From: Chitinophagales bacterium
GTDB lineage: Bacteria > Bacteroidota > Bacteroidia > Chitinophagales > Chitinophagaceae
Direction of reading: 5' to 3'
DNA length: 64,000 nt
NCBI GenBank assembly: GCA_017303395.1
Contig: JAFLBN010000005.1
Coordinates: 124,001-188,000 of the forward strand
Shown here: piece by piece, positions 61,522 through 64,000 of the stretch
Numbering within the stretch: position 1 is the stretch's first letter
Layout: each line of letters starts with the position of its first letter
Notes under the pieces: generated by a model
Told to the model about the DNA's origin: nothing
Databases searched by the model: none
The model's input: the letters and a program-made list of their open reading frames with translations, nothing else
Program-made: the position numbers and the translations under genes

Positions 61522-63312
61522 ATGGAAGAGAAAGTCAATCGTTATAAGTCACAAATACCCTATTCACATTTTATAAATATATGGAGAGGATTACATAGAA
61601 ATAATCCGAATTATTCACATTACTACAACACACAAAACGATGTAGTTAAAATTACTAATACCCAGATACTTGGAGAGGCAATACATGTTCATAATGAGAA
61701 TTTACCACAACTAACACTAGTATCTTGTGAAATTGATTATCTCATTATTTCATCAAGCAATGTAAAAGGCGTCATTCTGCAAGACACAATAATTCACCAG
61801 AAAATATTAGTCAAACAAAACTCACGAGTAAATGAAATAGCTATCTCAAATAATTCAAACATACATGGCATACAAATTGATTCCTCAGAATTATGCTTTT
61901 TAAGTACCAGTAACGCAACTGTCAATCAAATCAACAATGTCAATAAATCTAAAATCGAACATTTGACTCTTGATAACAGCCAAATTAAGTATCTGACAAG
62001 TGGGCAAAAATCAATCTTTGTAAAAATTCACATTACTTTATCGACTATATCTCATTTATCACTAATCAATTCTTACATAGATAGTTTACAAATCTGGCAA
62101 AAATCAAAAATAGATACTCTTAACTTATCAGATAGAATGACAATAAATACTGTATTAATTGACAGACAAATTGATATAGTAAATTTCACAATTTATAGTT
62201 CTAGCATTTATGATTTAAAGTTATCTAACAGCAGCTTTGAATCTATACATTTTTCAGGAGTCAAACTATTCAATGTTAAACTAGAAAATCTAATAAAACT
62301 GAATAGTTTAATATGCTCTGATTCATCATATATAGAACACCTTAGTATCTCTACACAAAAGTTAAGTAGCGCGATATTTAGACAGGCTACATTTTACATC
62401 CTTGATATTATTGACTGTCAACTATCAAAAGACTCCTTTTTAAGTATAAGCAACTCACAACTAAATAAACTTAAAATTTCTAACAGTTTGTTTGGTGGTA
62501 CTTTTATGCTTAATGCTGTTTCCTCAATAACTGAACTAAATAGATTTATTGAATATCCTCAAGGTCCATTTGCAACGGAATTCAAGGAATTTGAATTTCG
62601 CAAAGAAAGTGAAGAATCACTGCTAAGAATAGCTGAATCTGATTTAGGTAAAGCACAGTTTATTGGGTGCAATTTTAGTAAGTTCAACAAATTCGAATAC
62701 AAGAATTCAAAAATGCTTGAAGTTTTCGTGGCGGATACTGAATTTCCATCAAGACAAAACATCCACCACCCTGACAAAAACGCAACACCTGTTCAGGTAC
62801 TCGAACAACAACGCCTCGCATTAAGCCAATTCAAAAAGATATACGAAAACAGAGGGGATAACATCAGAGCTACACAAGCACTGGCTGAGGAAGTTGAAAC
62901 ATATAGAGCACAATTAAAACTCGAAAAGCCATCTACACAAAAGGAACGATGGAATAACAGAACAGAACGATTTAATTTATGGCTCAACAGGATATCAAAC
63001 TATCATGGTAACAATTGGTTCAGAGCTGCAACCGTAACAGTATTAATTAACTGGCTATTTTTTTATCTATACTCTTTGAGCCTGGGCTTTACATTAGGCG
63101 ACGATTGGAATATGTTTGGCAAACTATTGGCAAGCTCTTTTGATTTTTTGAACCCTGTACATAAAACCGACTTTTTAGTAGATAGATTCGATTTTACTTT
63201 GAAAATAGGAGGGATGGCAATATTTGTTGATAACCTCAGTCGCATCGTCATTGCCTACTTTGTGTATCAAACAATAGCAGCCTTTAGGAAGTTCGGTAAG
63301 AAGTCGGGATAA
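61522..63312 (+). CDS. Beta-helix-like protein with C-terminal membrane helices
   Basis: A 596-residue A+T-rich protein. Residues ~40-320 consist of ~20-residue units with alternating I/L and N/S/T (LTLVSCEIDYLIISSSNVKG, IKYLTS, LSLINSYIDSLQIW), as in pentapeptide-like or right-handed beta-helix proteins. A coiled stretch (~420-470) and two to three hydrophobic helices near the C-terminus (~498-515 and ~562-590; NWLFFYLYSLSLGFTLG, FVDNLSRIVIAYFVYQTIAAF) follow. The end resembles the two-helix ion-channel tails seen after pentapeptide repeats in bacteria. Function unknown; transfer suggested by composition. Confidence 0.65.
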   Translation: MEEKVNRYKSQIPYSHFINIWRGLHRNNPNYSHYYNTQNDVVKITNTQILGEAIHVHNENLPQLTLVSCEIDYLIISSSNVKGVILQDTIIHQKILVKQNSRVNEIAISNNSNIHGIQIDSSELCFLSTSNATVNQINNVNKSKIEHLTLDNSQIKYLTSGQKSIFVKIHITLSTISHLSLINSYIDSLQIWQKSKIDTLNLSDRMTINTVLIDRQIDIVNFTIYSSSIYDLKLSNSSFESIHFSGVKLFNVKLENLIKLNSLICSDSSYIEHLSISTQKLSSAIFRQATFYILDIIDCQLSKDSFLSISNSQLNKLKISNSLFGGTFMLNAVSSITELNRFIEYPQGPFATEFKEFEFRKESEESLLRIAESDLGKAQFIGCNFSKFNKFEYKNSKMLEVFVADTEFPSRQNIHHPDKNATPVQVLEQQRLALSQFKKIYENRGDNIRATQALAEEVETYRAQLKLEKPSTQKERWNNRTERFNLWLNRISNYHGNNWFRAATVTVLINWLFFYLYSLSLGFTLGDDWNMFGKLLASSFDFLNPVHKTDFLVDRFDFTLKIGGMAIFVDNLSRIVIAYFVYQTIAAFRKFGKKSG

Positions 63313-63431
63313 CCCCCTCACATTCCACAAAATTATATACTCCACCCCGCTAACGTTTGGGGAAAACATTGCGTCATAGTTAATATCGGGGCGGCATAAT
63401 TTGTGCTACCTTTTGCTTTCTGAAAGACAGT

Positions 63432-64000
63432 GTGACCGACCGCAATACAAACATCTCGGTTAATGGCAGCCAACCGCTGCATGCCTCCGGCGAACTACAG
63501 GCGCTGGTTAGGGATTGTATTGCAGGCAACCGTCAGGCGCAAAAGCAGCTATACGATACCTATGCACCCGTGGTTTATGGCGTTATCCGCAGGTACCTCT
63601 ACAATCCATCCGCCGCAGAAGAGGTACTGAACGATACTTTTTACCGCGTATTCACCAAGCTGTCGCAATACAGTTTTACAGGCCCTATAGAGGGCTGGAT
63701 GCGCCGCATAGCCATCAACCTGATAACAGACCACCTGCGCAAGCATACCAAGTTTGAACAGGAGGTGCACCCCGAGCATATACAGGAAACGGCAGTTGAC
63801 GAAGATTGGCAGGTAGGCAGGCTCGCATACAAGGAACTTTTAGCGTTAATACACCAGCTGCCCGCTACGCAGCGCATGGTCTTCAACCTATATGTGTTTG
63901 AAGATATGCAGCACAAAGAGATAGCGCAGCATTTGCAGATATCAGAAAATAACAGCCGCTGGCACCTGAACGATGCCCGCAGGCGATTGAAAGAAAAAAT
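63432..64000 (+). CDS. ECF RNA polymerase sigma factor (3' end beyond window)
   Basis: Open from GTG 63432 to the right edge (189 codons); an in-frame stop at 63381 leaves few other starts. Region 2: QLYDTYAPVVYGVIRRYL and AAEEVLNDTFYRVFTKLSQY (~38-80), then FTGPIEGWMRRIAINLITDHLRK; region 4: LIHQLPATQRMVFNLYVFEDMQHKEIAQHLQISENNSRWHLNDARRRL. This is the Bacteroidota RpoE/CarQ-like ECF type. An anti-sigma factor, if any, would lie beyond the window. Confidence 0.9.
   Translation, partial: MTDRNTNISVNGSQPLHASGELQALVRDCIAGNRQAQKQLYDTYAPVVYGVIRRYLYNPSAAEEVLNDTFYRVFTKLSQYSFTGPIEGWMRRIAINLITDHLRKHTKFEQEVHPEHIQETAVDEDWQVGRLAYKELLALIHQLPATQRMVFNLYVFEDMQHKEIAQHLQISENNSRWHLNDARRRLKEK

Overview
The window is a Bacteroidota chromosome segment, most likely from a member of the Chitinophagales/Chitinophagaceae. 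This rests on protein families: proteins with type IX secretion (T9SS) C-terminal sorting domains, PID-CTERM-like sorting tails, a TonB receptor followed by a DUF4249 lipoprotein, a DUF4373 phage replication protein, multi-PAS histidine kinases and a Bacteroidota-type ECF sigma factor. Bacteroidota-style promoters (TTTG-N19/20-TAnnTTTG) and weak Shine-Dalgarno sequences fit. No rRNA, tRNA, integrase, transposase or CRISPR array was recognised.

Layout. (1) 1-14.99 kb is ordinary chromosome: a large sensor kinase (cut by the left edge), AraC and DinB, a TonB receptor/DUF4249 pair, a VOC protein, a methyltransferase, a zeta-toxin-like ATPase with a small partner, an ArsR-SRPBCC-DoxX-DUF4256 operon, a metallo-beta-lactamase-fold hydrolase and small proteins. 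(2) 15.0-17.1 kb is an A+T-rich RloA/RloB (AbiL-like) defence pair. (3) 17.2-22.9 kb holds an M48 peptidase, two secreted proteins and an A+T-rich DUF3037/HipA-like kinase pair. A decayed copy of the 3' end of a phage-type repressor lies at 17.2 kb, and the intact repressor gene ends at 22.9 kb. (4) 22.9-32.7 kb is the regulation and replication module of a phage or phage satellite: S24 repressor, divergent small HTH protein, a putative annealing protein, a DUF4373 protein and DnaB. Interleaved on the opposite strand are six ~120-residue multi-pass membrane proteins and four copies of a structured repeat (A-D). No capsid, tail or integrase genes are seen. (5) 33.0-35.1 kb is an A+T-rich three-gene operon: GHKL ATPase, STAS-like protein and a two-helix membrane protein. 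It looks like partner switching wired to a membrane effector and is the best candidate here for an undescribed system. A truncated XRE-regulator tail follows it. (6) 35.2-48.4 kb holds small lipoproteins, duplicated barrel-like proteins under a duplicated 62-bp promoter segment, a paralogous pair of unknown proteins, an A+T-rich two-gene membrane module, an ELWxxDGT-repeat T9SS protein and a kinase-like protein without a catalytic domain. (7) 48.4-61.5 kb holds two cassettes of [large T9SS protein + tiny PID-CTERM-like protein], a TPR/HTH membrane regulator and a family of three ~30-residue single-helix microproteins, two of them in tandem units with matching leader and terminator. (8) 61.5-64 kb holds a beta-helix membrane protein and an ECF sigma factor cut by the right edge.

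The strongest leads are the GHKL-STAS-membrane operon, the structured repeats with the small membrane-protein family, and the microprotein family with conserved leader elements. All functions are inferred from reading the sequence; no database search was run.
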